A DNA stretch of 64,000 nucleotides, from assembly GCF_014750685.1 (NCBI RefSeq), contig NZ_JAAXGE010000001.1, positions 186,001-250,000 on the forward strand, written 5' to 3'. The position numbers and the translations under genes were made by a program. Positions 17,752 through 25,940 of the stretch are shown in pieces. Position 1 is the first letter of the stretch; every line of letters begins with the position of its first letter. The notes under the pieces are model-generated. The model saw nothing but the letters and a program-made list of their open reading frames with translations, was not told the origin of the DNA and searched no databases. Origin of the DNA: Bacteroides sp. GM023. Lineage in GTDB: Bacteria; Bacteroidota; Bacteroidia; Bacteroidales; Bacteroidaceae.

Positions 17752-19032
17752 TTATTCACTGATAACTTTCCTGTATTCCGCTATCGCCATCTTTTTTGCC
17801 AGATAAGCATTAATCAGATTGGTATGAGCCTGTGTCCATGATAACTGTGCGGAGAGTACATCCACCATATTCGCTTTCCCTTCATTATACGAGAAAGAAA
17901 CTAGATCGAGATTCTCATTTGCCAGGTTCATCGTTTCCGTTGCTGTTTTTACCTGATATTCCGTTTCCGTCAGTTTGGTCAGCGCGGCGGAAAGTTCTTC
18001 ACTGATGTTATCCGTCACGTAGCTTTGTTGTAGCTTCTGCATACTGATATATGCTTTCTGCTGACGGTTCGTTTTGAAACGGGCACCCCAGCGAAAGATA
18101 GGGATATTCAGATTGATGCCGACAATGGGATTAAATGAAACATCATATCCGAGGTTAGGCGTACCGGTTGCCCATCCACCACTAAAGTACATATTCAGCT
18201 GCGGATTAAATTGACTGAGCGCCGCTTTACGTTGCGCCTGACTTTTCAGAATGTTGACTTCCGTGCTTTTATAATCGGCACGACGTTGAAGTACATTTTC
18301 AAGAGACAGAATTTGTACAGGGGCAGAAGCCTTATCAATCATGTAAAGACTGTCTACAGGGCTATTAGGTTCTGCTCCCATTAGAATATTTAGTTTTTGC
18401 AATGCCAATGTATAATTTTGGCGAGCTTTGATATATTGCAATTCCGCTTCTTTCAACCGGGTAGAGATCATCAGTAAATCCGTGCGGCTAATCATTCCGT
18501 CGTTGAAACGATCCTGAATAATATCATATTGCTGCTTTACGATACTCTGATATTTATCCGCAGCTTGCAACATAGCTTGTGAAGCGGAAGCATTCCAATA
18601 GACAGCATCACTCTGATAGTGAATTTGGTCTATGGTGAGTTCCTCATTAAGCTGATTCAGTTTTTCGTCAGCTTTCGCTATCTTATGCTGGGCATTGAGA
18701 GCACCACCCGTGTACAGCGGTTGCGACACGACGAATACTCCTTGATAAGTGTGATTGCGGTATTCACCTAACGGTTCATTCCATGCACTGAGGTCACTCA
18801 TGTTAAGAGTACCGTCCGCATTGACATCTATTTTGGGCAAGAATCCTGTATGGGCAATCTTTCGTGCTTCAGTACTAGCCAATGTCTTTAGTTTCTGTTG
18901 TTTCAGAATTAGGCTGTACGCTTCCACTTTATCCCGGTAGGCTTCCCTGCTGAGATAAGGCTGTTGCGCCTTGGCTGTGAAACCGAGGGTCAGTAGTGAT
19001 AGAATTATAAGTTGAGTCTTCATTTTATTCAT
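17752..19032 (-). CDS. TolC-family outer membrane efflux channel
   Basis: About 426 residues. A signal peptide (MKTQLIILSLLTLGFTAKAQ) is followed by the duplicated coiled-coil/beta architecture of TolC proteins, with typical segments NWNASASQAML-like VYWNASASQAML, NDGMISRTDLL and FSYNEGKANMVDVLSAQLSWTQA. It forms the outer-membrane exit duct of the RND pump encoded just upstream. The start is ambiguous between 19032 (MNKMKTQ) and 19023 (MKTQ); an in-frame codon at 19050 is further upstream than needed for a signal peptide. The gene begins 24 nt after the pump stop, as the third gene of the efflux operon. Confidence 0.92.
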   Translation of the reverse strand: MNKMKTQLIILSLLTLGFTAKAQQPYLSREAYRDKVEAYSLILKQQKLKTLASTEARKIAHTGFLPKIDVNADGTLNMSDLSAWNEPLGEYRNHTYQGVFVVSQPLYTGGALNAQHKIAKADEKLNQLNEELTIDQIHYQSDAVYWNASASQAMLQAADKYQSIVKQQYDIIQDRFNDGMISRTDLLMISTRLKEAELQYIKARQNYTLALQKLNILMGAEPNSPVDSLYMIDKASAPVQILSLENVLQRRADYKSTEVNILKSQAQRKAALSQFNPQLNMYFSGGWATGTPNLGYDVSFNPIVGINLNIPIFRWGARFKTNRQQKAYISMQKLQQSYVTDNISEELSAALTKLTETEYQVKTATETMNLANENLDLVSFSYNEGKANMVDVLSAQLSWTQAHTNLINAYLAKKMAIAEYRKVISE

Positions 19033-19056
19033 TATAAATATTAAAATCAAGTTTCA

Positions 19057-22000
19057 TCAGGAATCAGAGTGGATTCGTTGAATAGCACAATATGCTACCG
19101 GAAGGACAAATAATGTCAGCGCCGAAGCTACTAGCAGTCCGCCCATAATAGTAGCCGCCATTCCGCCGAACATGGCGTCGAACAACAAGGGTAACATACC
19201 CAGGATTGTTGTACCGGATGCCATCGCTACAGGAACAATACGGCTGGTCGTTGCACTGACAACAGCGTCCAAAGGTTTCTTCCCTGTTGCCGCTTCCAAG
19301 TCGATTTGCTCGACGAGTACAATCGCATTCTTTATATTCATACCAATCAGCCCCAGCAACCCCAGGATGGAGAAGAAGTCGAATGACTTGCCAAGTACCA
19401 ATAATCCCAATACAATTCCGATGAAAATCAGTGGTAACATGAGTAGAATCACTGTCGGCTTACGATAGGTACGGAACAGGAACAGCAATGTCACAAACAT
19501 AAGGAAGAATGTCAGCGGTAAATTCTTAGCCAACGCCTCGTTAGATTCCACCTGGCTTTCCTGTTCACCAAAATACTTCATCGTATATCCTTCAGGAACT
19601 TTAATCTCTTTCTGTACCTGCGACCATACTTGATTAAAGGCAGCGATAGCATTTACCCCGCGACGCGGGTCGCATTGAGCCATCATCACCATCTGCCGGT
19701 TGTAATCCTTCACATTCGAGAACCGATACTGAAAATCAAAATCAGAAACGACTTGTTCGAGACTGGTTGTCTCGTTTCCCGTTCCGAATACCGGTAATGT
19801 GCGCAAGTCATTGATGCGGAACGAATCTACCGTATTGTTTTTCAGTAAAATCGGAAGCACTTGGTCGCCTTGGCGATATTCTCCCAATGTCATTCCTGTT
19901 GTTCCTATTTGGATACTCTGTGCCATGCCCTGGCGTGATACTCCTAAAGGTTGTGCCCGCTCCGGGCTATACACCGGTTTCCACACCGGAATCTTGTTTC
20001 CCCACGAATTGCGTATGTTAATCAAATCAGGATTCTGATGCATAATGTCCAACGCCTGGTTGGTGAGTGCCACGAGTGTATCCATATTTGGTCCGATAAA
20101 ACCTATTTCAATAGCTGCGTCTACGGCAGGAGACAGTTTGAACAGACTCGTGCGGGTAATTGCGTTCGGATAATTCGCTTTCATATATCCATCGAAATTC
20201 TCTTCATACTCTTTCGTATATTTACTGTCCGTCAATTCCACCAATACATTGGCAAAATTGGGTTTCGGTCCTACTGAAGTGGAAGCCAGGTAATATCTAA
20301 GTGGCGTGCTGCCGAAGGTTATGGAAACTTTCTTCACTTTCGGCTGTTTGGCCAAATGTTCTTCTACTGATTTCATTTCTTTCACCACATCATTGATGCT
20401 GTATCCATCCGGATAGAATATGTCCGCACGGAAATAAGGCTTGTCCAAAGACGGGAAAAAGTTTTGCGGCATCGTCCCCATGATAACGAGTGAAATGACG
20501 AAAAGTACCACCATAGAGCCTAACGTCAATGTCTTCCTGCGGATTAACACACGGAGAATGGAAGCAAATTTGTGATAGAATGGCTTATCGTACGGGTCTT
20601 TAGCGCCATCCTTAGCTTTTGCTTTCAGAATGAAATTACCGAATACGGTCGTCTGCGTGAGAGCAAGCACCCAACTCAATCCGAGCGAAATGGCGAGCAC
20701 AACGAAAAGTGGTTTCACAATTTCCGCCACAGAAGAAGGAGCGAGGTAGAGTGGCAGGAACGAGCAAATGGCAATAAATGTAGCTCCGAGTAATCCCCAT
20801 TGCGGCCCGGTTGCGCCATCTATCAATGCTTTCCGCCGATTGACTCCACGGGCAATGGCTATCTGTGCGTTGTCCGTCACTACGATGGCATTGTCTACCA
20901 GCATCCCCATGGCGATGATGAATCCTGCCAATGACGTGCGATTCAGCCCGACACCGAAGAAGGACATAATGAGCAGTGTGCCGCCAATAGAGAAGATTAG
21001 TGATGAACCGATGAGTAATCCCGCACGCAATCCCATCACTAGCATGATAATCACAATTACTATCAAGATAGACTCTATCAGATTGATGATAAATCCGTTA
21101 TTGGCTTCATTGGCTATTTCGTTCTCCAAATATAGGCTTTGTAACTCAAGCCCTACCGGCATAAGTGGTAATAATTCGCTTAATTTCGCTTTCACATTCT
21201 CGCCTGTCTGCACTACGTCCCGTTGCGGGTCAGTAGAGACACCGATACCGATGGCACGTTTTCCGTTCACGTGCATGATATTGGAAGGCGGGTCCATATA
21301 TCCTTTTTCTATAACGGCAATATCTCCCAGTTTCACTTGCCCGGCTTTCGTGGTAATCACTTGATTACGGATATCGTCTACCGTAGTGTACATACCATTG
21401 GCGGTCACCCGTAGCTGCTGCTCACCTGCACGGATTTCTCCGGTATTGATAATCTGATTTTGTGATTGCAGCAGGCTGGCAAGCTGCTTCGGATCAATAC
21501 CCATACCCACCAACTTATTGGTTGAAATGAATATATTGATTACTTCCGTTTGCGCCCCGAACAGGGCAACTTTCATCACTCCGTCCGCTGTGACCACCTG
21601 GGTTTTGATTCGCTCTGCCCAGTTGCGCATCTCTTCGTAAGAGTAACCGTCGTCCGCTGTCAACCCATAATAGATGCCGAACACATCCCCGAAATCATCG
21701 GAAACGGTTGGCGTGGAAGCGCCGCTTGGTAATTGCGGTTGTATATTGAGTACCTTTCGTCGCAACTCATCCCATTTTTGTGGAATAGAACTGGCTGCCA
21801 GTGACGGTTGTAATTCGAATGTGATTTTAGAAAGTCCGTACATGGATTCCGACTTAATCTTGTACACGCCGCTCATACTTTGAATCTCGCGAGAGATAGG
21901 TTCGGTAATCAATCGCTCCACTTCAGCCGGTTCGGCTCCCGGATAACGGGTCATGATAACCGCCGACTTGATGACGAAGGGAGCATCTTCTTTCTTGCCC

Positions 22001-22095
22001 AGCTTACCGAAGGAAGTGATTCCCCCGATCAGTAATACGGCAAGAAAGAAATAGATGATTTTCGTGTTGTCTAGTGAATATTTAGCTAAGTTCAT
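19057..22095 (-). CDS. RND efflux pump, inner-membrane permease (AcrB/HAE1-like)
   Basis: A 1012-residue transporter with the RND layout: a transmembrane helix at the N-terminus, two large periplasmic loops and two blocks of membrane helices. Visible motifs include PGAEPAEVERLITEPI in the porter domain, GFIIAMGMLVDNAIVVTDN in TM4 (proton-relay Asp pair) and GLLGLIGMNIKNAIVLVEQ in TM10-11. It exports drugs, bile salts or similar amphiphiles with a periplasmic adaptor and an outer-membrane channel, both encoded here. The GMLVDNAIVV motif points to the drug/lipid type rather than a heavy-metal CusA type. The start overlaps the adaptor stop by 4 nt. Confidence 0.95.
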   Translation of the reverse strand: MNLAKYSLDNTKIIYFFLAVLLIGGITSFGKLGKKEDAPFVIKSAVIMTRYPGAEPAEVERLITEPISREIQSMSGVYKIKSESMYGLSKITFELQPSLAASSIPQKWDELRRKVLNIQPQLPSGASTPTVSDDFGDVFGIYYGLTADDGYSYEEMRNWAERIKTQVVTADGVMKVALFGAQTEVINIFISTNKLVGMGIDPKQLASLLQSQNQIINTGEIRAGEQQLRVTANGMYTTVDDIRNQVITTKAGQVKLGDIAVIEKGYMDPPSNIMHVNGKRAIGIGVSTDPQRDVVQTGENVKAKLSELLPLMPVGLELQSLYLENEIANEANNGFIINLIESILIVIVIIMLVMGLRAGLLIGSSLIFSIGGTLLIMSFFGVGLNRTSLAGFIIAMGMLVDNAIVVTDNAQIAIARGVNRRKALIDGATGPQWGLLGATFIAICSFLPLYLAPSSVAEIVKPLFVVLAISLGLSWVLALTQTTVFGNFILKAKAKDGAKDPYDKPFYHKFASILRVLIRRKTLTLGSMVVLFVISLVIMGTMPQNFFPSLDKPYFRADIFYPDGYSINDVVKEMKSVEEHLAKQPKVKKVSITFGSTPLRYYLASTSVGPKPNFANVLVELTDSKYTKEYEENFDGYMKANYPNAITRTSLFKLSPAVDAAIEIGFIGPNMDTLVALTNQALDIMHQNPDLINIRNSWGNKIPVWKPVYSPERAQPLGVSRQGMAQSIQIGTTGMTLGEYRQGDQVLPILLKNNTVDSFRINDLRTLPVFGTGNETTSLEQVVSDFDFQYRFSNVKDYNRQMVMMAQCDPRRGVNAIAAFNQVWSQVQKEIKVPEGYTMKYFGEQESQVESNEALAKNLPLTFFLMFVTLLFLFRTYRKPTVILLMLPLIFIGIVLGLLVLGKSFDFFSILGLLGLIGMNIKNAIVLVEQIDLEAATGKKPLDAVVSATTSRIVPVAMASGTTILGMLPLLFDAMFGGMAATIMGGLLVASALTLFVLPVAYCAIQRIHSDS

Positions 22096-23147
22096 TTCTC
22101 AATTTCTTTTACAGTTTCTCCTTCTACTAACTGATGCACACCTGCAATAACGATTTTCTCTCCGGGTTTCAGTCCTTCGGAGATAAGAGCCTGGGCTTCT
22201 CCGGTAGGTGCATTGACGCTGATTTCACGCTTATGAACTTTGTCTCCTTCCACTACCCAAACATACATTTTCTTTCCCTCGCTTTCGCCGAACACAGCGC
22301 TAAGCGGAACAATAGTCCAACTATCTTGTACCAGCGGACCTACATCTGCGGTGAAACGGATGCTACACGTAAATCCCGGCTTCACCGCATAAAGATCGCG
22401 ATCGAACGACGGGTCGTCAATCGTGATACTCACCGGGATTCCGGTTCCATCTGTTGATATGTCAAGATACTCCTCTAGTTTTGCCTGGAATACGTGTCCC
22501 TTGAATGTATCGAATTCTACCAGGAAACGAGGGTCTTTGGCATGGAGCAGATAGAGATAAGCATCAGGAATAGTGAACTTGATACGCAAATTACGTGTAT
22601 TGACCAACTGTACGATACCCTCACCGGAATTGACACGCTGATAGTTCTCTACCAAACGCTTCTCGATAGAACCGTCAAAAGGTGCTGTCAACTTCGTGTC
22701 ACGCATATTGTTGACGGATAATTCATATTCGGATTTAGCTTTCTGATAGCTGGCCAGGCTGATTTCGTATTCCTGCACGGAGATAGCCTGACGGGAGAGA
22801 AGCCGTTTATTACGTTCTACCTGTGCGGCAGCCGTTTCATAGGCGGATTTTGTAGCAGCATATTGTAACGCAATGTCTCTAGGGTCAATTGCTGCTATCA
22901 GTTGTCCCTTCTTTACCTTCTCTCCTTCGATGACGGGCAATTGAATGATTTGTCCGCTAACACGGAATGCCAGTTTCACATACTCCACAGCTTCTACGAT
23001 TCCCGAAAAATCTTTCCTGATAACTGACCTCGATTCTACAATCGTAGTCTTAACGGGGCGAGCAGTTGTTACTTTCGTCTCTTTTTTCTGTCCGCAGCCG
23101 GCTAGCAAGATTGCAGCCACCAGGACGAATCCATATTTCTTCTTCAT
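22092..23147 (-). CDS. RND efflux periplasmic adaptor (membrane fusion protein)
   Basis: A 351-residue lipoprotein: signal sequence and lipobox MKKKYGFVLVAAILLAGCGQ. A split biotinyl-lipoyl domain follows (RVSGQIIQLPVIEGEKVKKGQLIAAIDP and LTAPFDGSIEKRLVENYQRVNSGEGI) flanking an alpha-hairpin of coiled coil (about 75-135), then beta-barrel and membrane-proximal domains. It bridges the pump and the TolC-like channel. The start at 23147 is preferred over an in-frame GTG 9 nt upstream because it gives a canonical lipoprotein signal. It leads the three-gene operon. The region upstream carries the 22-bp dyad arrays rather than a recognisable regulator gene. Confidence 0.94.
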   Translation of the reverse strand: MKKKYGFVLVAAILLAGCGQKKETKVTTARPVKTTIVESRSVIRKDFSGIVEAVEYVKLAFRVSGQIIQLPVIEGEKVKKGQLIAAIDPRDIALQYAATKSAYETAAAQVERNKRLLSRQAISVQEYEISLASYQKAKSEYELSVNNMRDTKLTAPFDGSIEKRLVENYQRVNSGEGIVQLVNTRNLRIKFTIPDAYLYLLHAKDPRFLVEFDTFKGHVFQAKLEEYLDISTDGTGIPVSITIDDPSFDRDLYAVKPGFTCSIRFTADVGPLVQDSWTIVPLSAVFGESEGKKMYVWVVEGDKVHKREISVNAPTGEAQALISEGLKPGEKIVIAGVHQLVEGETVKEIEK

Positions 23148-23274
23148 ATACCACACTGATGTTTAGAGTTTTTGCGTTGATTCGTTTTCTTTTTTAAAGA
23201 GACTAAACAATTTGCAGATATGAATGTTCAAGAGAAGTTTCTTTCATTTCTTATCAGTTATACATAAAACTAAT

Positions 23275-23362
23275 CGTCTGACTATAGTGCTTCTTTCGTC
23301 TGACTACAGTTGAACTTCCGTCTGACTATAGTCAGACGAAAAAGAAACTATAGTCAGACGAT
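23275..23362. repeat. 22-bp-period dyad array A (core CTATAG, arms CGTCTGA/TCAGACG)
   Basis: Four units start at 23275, 23297, 23319 and 23341, exactly 22 bp apart. Unit 3 contains the perfect 20-bp palindrome CGTCTGACTATAGTCAGACG. Units 1 and 2 keep only the left arm plus the core (CTATAG, CTACAG). Unit 4 keeps the core plus the right arm. It lies between the efflux operon and a convergent-side small gene, with no ORF. Confidence 0.9.
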
Positions 23363-23373
23363 TAGATCTGTAT

Positions 23374-23419
23374 ATAGCACGTATTAGTTTCTTATTCACT
23401 GAAAACTAGTACGTGCTAT
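23374..23419. repeat. 17-bp inverted repeat between the two dyad arrays
   Basis: The arm at 23374-23390 (ATAGCACGTATTAGTTT) is matched by an inverted copy at 23403-23419 with one T/G wobble, around a 12-nt loop. There is no T-run on either side, so it is not an obvious terminator. Confidence 0.85.
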
Positions 23420-23432
23420 GAATAAATTTATT

Positions 23433-23520
23433 CGTCTGACAGTTGGTGTCTTTTCGTCTGACAGCTGTTAAACTTTCGTCTGACAACTGTTGAATTTGCG
23501 TCTGACAGCTGTCAGACGAA
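23433..23520. repeat. 22-bp-period dyad array B (core ACAGCTGT, arms CGTCTG/CAGACG)
   Basis: Four units start at 23433, 23455, 23477 and 23499, all 22 bp apart and all beginning CGTCTGAC. Unit 4 contains the perfect palindrome CGTCTGACAGCTGTCAGACG. Units 1-3 keep the left arm and diverge on the right. The arms are the same as in array A but the central bases differ (AGCT instead of TATA). Confidence 0.9.
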
Positions 23521-23594
23521 TAGAATTATGCATAGCCGGAGTTAATTTCTGTCTAGTTTTTGTTCTACTTCAGCCATTGATTCACATTATTAAT

Positions 23595-23637
23595 AAAACA
23601 ATCCCCGGCAGTGATACTGTCAGGGATTGTTTTTATT
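23595..23637 (-). terminator. Terminator of the 135-residue hypothetical gene
   Basis: The minus strand reads AAAACAATCCC, a secondary stem CTGACAG/CTGCCGG, GGGATTGTTTT, then ATTAAT. It lies 16 nt past the stop codon. Confidence 0.8.
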
Positions 23638-23652
23638 AGTTTACTGAAACTT

Positions 23653-24060
23653 TTAGTTCCGTTGTCTTTTGGGTTTTCCGGAGAAGATGGTCAGTTCGAA
23701 AATAGTAAATATGATTTCGACTGTTGAATAGCCGTTGAGGTCATATTCCAGATTCTCGTTATCGGAGTAGTATCTGAGATAAACGGTTGGAGTTCCATTA
23801 TCGAAATCAAGGAAAAGATAAGAAGTGTAATCGTAAATCCCCAAATTAGCAAATTCATTTAGTATGGCAGTGTTGAAAAGCGTGCACCACCCTGTTGTTT
23901 CTTCGTTTCCCGACATCTCGAATCTGCGGTGTTCTTTGTTGAAAGCATCTTCATTCACATGTTTGAGTTGTCTTTTTATGTCTGAACTGAAAGACAGACG
24001 TTGTCTGATGAAATTGAGTACCTCTTCTTTTGTCATTTGTTTTAATTGAGCTATTTCCAT
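23653..24060 (-). CDS. Hypothetical protein, 135 residues
   Basis: A small soluble protein with no signal peptide or strong membrane segment. It starts MEIAQLKQMTKEEVLNFIRQRL, has a helical, charged N-terminal half and a more aromatic, beta-like centre (NLGIYDYTSYLFLDFDNGTPTVYLRYY), and ends with a basic GKPKRQRN tail. I do not recognise the family. Support for expression is good: a TACCTTTG -7 promoter element lies 21 nt upstream of the start codon and a terminator follows the stop. It is a single-gene unit between the dyad arrays and rpmE2. No function can be inferred. Confidence 0.75.
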   Translation of the reverse strand: MEIAQLKQMTKEEVLNFIRQRLSFSSDIKRQLKHVNEDAFNKEHRRFEMSGNEETTGWCTLFNTAILNEFANLGIYDYTSYLFLDFDNGTPTVYLRYYSDNENLEYDLNGYSTVEIIFTIFELTIFSGKPKRQRN

Positions 24061-24081
24061 TATAATTGTTTATTAAGTCAC

Positions 24082-24111
24082 CAAAGGTACTCTCTTTATT
24101 CGGTAATCAAA
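24082..24111 (-). promoter_or_regulatory. Promoter of the 135-residue hypothetical gene
   Basis: The minus strand has a -7 TACCTTTG (24082-24089) and a -33 TTTG (24108-24111), 18 bp apart. Confidence 0.65.
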
Positions 24112-24168
24112 CAAAAATGAAGTGTTTCTTTTGCGAAACTTACTTTCTGTCGTAAGGCCGCTTTAAAC

Positions 24169-24207
24169 GAAAAAGAGGAAATTCTCAGTGAGAATCTCCT
24201 CTTTTTC
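24169..24207 (-). terminator. Terminator of rpmE2
   Basis: GAAAAAGAGGA pairs with TCCTCTTTTTC, with a second ATTCTCA/TGAGAAT stem inside. It lies 20 nt past the rpmE2 stop on the minus strand. Confidence 0.85.
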
Positions 24208-24227
24208 ATCTTTAATAAAAGATCGAG

Positions 24228-24482
24228 TTATTTCTTCTTACGGTCACCGTAACGGCTCATGAACTTATCAACACGACCTGCAGTATCCACCAATGTAGAT
24301 TTACCTGTATAGAACGGGTGAGAAGTGTTAGAGATTTCAATCTTCAGCAACGGATAAGTTTCACCTTCGAATTCGACGGTTTCTTTAGTTGCTACAGTTG
24401 ACTTAGACAAAAACATGTCACCATTTGACATATCTTTAAATACTACCGGACGGTATGATTCTGGATGAAGGCCTTTTTTCAT
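24228..24482 (-). CDS. rpmE2: 50S ribosomal protein L31, type B
   Basis: An 84-residue L31 of the zinc-independent B type. It begins [21 protein letters not shown], has [17 protein letters not shown] [37 protein letters not shown], and ends in a basic tail ([15 protein letters not shown]). The zinc-binding CxxC pair of the A type is absent. The open frame continues 22 codons upstream, but those residues are not part of L31; the ATG at 24482 fits the family. It is monocistronic with its own promoter and terminator. Confidence 0.96.
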   Translation of the reverse strand: MKKGLHPESYRPVVFKDMSNGDMFLSKSTVATKETVEFEGETYPLLKIEISNTSHPFYTGKSTLVDTAGRVDKFMSRYGDRKKK

Positions 24483-24558
24483 TTCAGTATCTGTTTTTTT
24501 TAATTTATATTCTGTTACTATTTTGGTAAGAAATAGTGTAATGGTCATTTTCAGAGCG

Positions 24559-24566
24559 CAAAGATA
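24559..24566 (-). promoter_or_regulatory. rpmE2: -7 element of the rpmE2 promoter
   Basis: The minus strand reads TATCTTTG, an exact match to TAnnTTTG, 77 nt upstream of the start codon, which leaves a leader of about 70 nt. Confidence 0.65.
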
Positions 24567-24783
24567 ATGTATTTCCGTGAAATAGAAAAAGGTTTTGCAG
24601 AAAAAAAGATGATAAAGTACTTTAGTGCCCTATTGGGGTAATTAGATTATCTGCTACCTGACTATTTTATCTTTTAGTCATTTGTTTGCAAGGTGGACAT
24701 TACAATCTAATGTAGGACGAGCTTCCCTGCTAGAATTTGATGTCCGATTTAAGCCTTTTTCTGCTATATTTTTCTTTCCGATG
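24567..24783. other. Intergenic region between divergent rpmE2 and fba
   Basis: This stretch has no ORF of note. Apart from the two promoters at its edges it is A/T-rich sequence with weak imperfect inverted segments (for example around 24628-24645). I see no riboswitch or repeat here. Confidence 0.5.
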
Positions 24784-24814
24784 TTCGTTATTCGGTGGAT
24801 AATGCTTACTTTTG
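24784..24814 (+). promoter_or_regulatory. fba: Promoter of fba
   Basis: A -33-like TTCG (24784-24787) and an exact -7 TACTTTTG (24807-24814) are separated by 19 bp. The start codon is 40 nt downstream. Confidence 0.7.
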
Positions 24815-24853
24815 CGTAGAATTTTTATTCACTAACAATAAACTTTAAACAAA

Positions 24854-25858
24854 ATGGTAAATTACAAAGATTTAGGATTGGTAAACACGAAAGAAATGTT
24901 TGCTAAGGCTATCAAAGGTGGATATGCTATCCCAGCATTCAACTTCAACAATATGGAACAGATGCAAGCTATCATCAAAGCTGCTGTTGAAACTAAATCT
25001 CCTGTGATTCTTCAGGTTTCTAAAGGTGCTCGTCAGTATGCTAACGCTACTTTGTTGCGTTACATGGCTCAGGGTGCTGTAGAATATGCTAAAGAATTAG
25101 GCTGCGCACATCCGGAAATCGTTCTTCACCTTGACCACGGAGATACTTTCGAAACTTGCAAATCTTGTATCGACTCTGGTTTCTCTTCAGTTATGATCGA
25201 CGGTTCTCACCTTCCTTACGAAGAAAACGTTGCATTGACTAAGAAGGTAGTTGAATACGCTCATCAGTTTGACGTAACAGTTGAAGGTGAACTTGGCGTA
25301 TTGGCAGGTGTAGAAGATGAAGTTTCTGCTGACCACCACACATATACTGACCCTGAAGAAGTAATTGATTTCGCTACTCGCACAGGTTGCGACTCTTTGG
25401 CTATCTCAATCGGTACTTCTCACGGTGCTTACAAATTTACTCCGGAACAATGCCACATTGACCCGGCTACAGGTATGATGGTTCCTCCTCCATTGGCATT
25501 CGAAGTATTGGACGCTGTAATGGAAAAACTTCCGGGATTCCCTATCGTTCTTCACGGTTCATCTTCAGTTCCTCAGGAAGAAGTTGCAACTATCAACAAG
25601 TTCGGTGGTAACCTGAAAGCTGCTATCGGTATTCCTGAAGAGTGGTTGCGTAAAGCTGCTACTTCTGCAGTTTGCAAGATCAACATCGACTCAGACTCTC
25701 GTTTGGCTATGACTGCTGCTATCCGTCAGGTATTCGCTGAAAAACCGGCTGAATTCGACCCACGTAAGTATCTTGGTCCGGCTCGTGACAATATGGAAAA
25801 ATTGTACAAGCACAAAATCATCAGCGTACTTGGTTCTGACAACAAATTGGCTCAGTAA
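24854..25858 (+). CDS. fba: Class II fructose-1,6-bisphosphate aldolase
   Basis: A 334-residue zinc-dependent aldolase that interconverts fructose 1,6-bisphosphate with glyceraldehyde 3-phosphate and DHAP in glycolysis. Visible motifs are VILQVSKGARQY, the metal/substrate segment VLHLDHGDTFETC, GVMIDGS-like SVMIDGSHLPYEEN, VEGELGVLAGVEDE, ISIGTSHGAYKF and VLHGSSSVPQE. Length and motif order fit the longer class II B-type enzymes. Codon use is strongly biased (frequent GCT, GGT and TTC), as expected for a highly expressed gene. It has its own promoter and a strong terminator. Confidence 0.97.
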   Translation: MVNYKDLGLVNTKEMFAKAIKGGYAIPAFNFNNMEQMQAIIKAAVETKSPVILQVSKGARQYANATLLRYMAQGAVEYAKELGCAHPEIVLHLDHGDTFETCKSCIDSGFSSVMIDGSHLPYEENVALTKKVVEYAHQFDVTVEGELGVLAGVEDEVSADHHTYTDPEEVIDFATRTGCDSLAISIGTSHGAYKFTPEQCHIDPATGMMVPPPLAFEVLDAVMEKLPGFPIVLHGSSSVPQEEVATINKFGGNLKAAIGIPEEWLRKAATSAVCKINIDSDSRLAMTAAIRQVFAEKPAEFDPRKYLGPARDNMEKLYKHKIISVLGSDNKLAQ

Positions 25859-25884
25859 TCATCTGATTATTCCAATATAATAAG

Positions 25885-25921
25885 AAAGGCTGCTTCCGGT
25901 TAACGGTAGCAGCCTTTTTTT
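25885..25921 (+). terminator. Terminator of fba
   Basis: AAAGGCTGCT pairs with AGCAGCCTTT around TCCGGTTAACGGT, followed by a T-run. It is a strong hairpin 27 nt past the stop. Confidence 0.95.
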
Positions 25922-25940
25922 GATAGTGGAAAATTGAATT

